Origin: Halomonas halmophila | GTDB lineage: Bacteria > Pseudomonadota > Gammaproteobacteria > Pseudomonadales > Halomonadaceae | NCBI RefSeq assembly: GCF_006540005.1 | Contig: NZ_BJOC01000014.1 | Span: 1-42,504, forward strand | Length of the DNA: 42,504 nucleotides | Direction of reading: 5' to 3' | Part shown: positions 42,454 to 42,504 of the stretch, piece after piece | How positions within the stretch are numbered: the stretch's first letter is position 1 | Layout of the letters: each line of letters starts with the position of its first letter | Translations under genes and position numbers: made by a program | The notes under the pieces: generated by a model | Database searches by the model: none | The model's input: only the letters and a program-made list of their open reading frames with translations | What the model was told of the DNA's origin: nothing

Positions 42454-42504
42454 GCGTCGCGCATGCTGGCCGCCTTAGCCCACCAGCCACATGGACAGAT
42501 TCGG

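Overview
The window is 42.5 kb of GC-rich, gene-dense chromosome from a gammaproteobacterium. Several neighbourhoods match the class: uvrY-uvrC-pgsA followed by tRNA Gly-Cys-Leu, lapA-lapB beside pyrF, sdhE-ygfX, fxsA-groES-groEL, and hmp divergent from a NorR/FhpR-type regulator. The acidic proteins, the TRAP transporter and the many 7-bp repeat tracts between genes suggest a Halomonas-like (Halomonadaceae) bacterium. That placement is an inference from gene content and was not searched.

Layout. 1-3.4 kb: leucine catabolism (liuB, liuA, minus strand), separated and flanked by heptanucleotide tandem repeats. 3.4-6.7 kb: a CurA-like reductase, a zinc alcohol dehydrogenase and a divergent YqhC-like AraC regulator. 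6.7-9.7 kb: flavohaemoglobin hmp with a perfect-looking sigma-54 promoter, and the divergent NO sensor norR with GT-N7-AC sites between them. 9.7-10.6 kb: a small membrane protein and a NYN-domain protein. 10.7-21.6 kb: a catabolic locus built around an AraC regulator. On one side lie a zinc-less reductase and a proline-racemase-fold enzyme with a Ser/Thr catalytic pair. On the other lies an operon of TRAP transporter DctPQM, an acetylpolyamine-amidohydrolase-like enzyme, RidA, an ornithine-cyclodeaminase/ketimine-reductase-family enzyme, a second HDAC-family amidohydrolase and a BCAT-fold aminotransferase.

21.8-33.5 kb is mostly housekeeping: trmJ, groEL/groES with a sigma-32 promoter, fxsA, an SDR, a comEA-like gene, pyrF, lapB, lapA, ihfB, sdhE, ygfX, nadB and a FUSC membrane protein. 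33.5-37.5 kb holds a Gly-Cys-Leu tRNA operon whose first spacer contains two degenerate copies of the tRNA-Gly 3' half, then pgsA, uvrC, uvrY and a separate tRNA-Ala with its own promoter and terminator. 37.6-42.5 kb is a sugar-acid operon (AraD1/GguC family, 2,5-dioxovalerate dehydrogenase, XylX-type dehydratase, GntR regulator) that should feed 2-oxoglutarate.

The best candidate for an undescribed system is the 10.7-21.6 kb locus. Its enzymes suggest import of an N-acylated amino compound, deacylation by two different HDAC-fold enzymes, transamination, and handling of the resulting cyclic imine by RidA and a ketimine reductase. The substrate cannot be read from the sequence.
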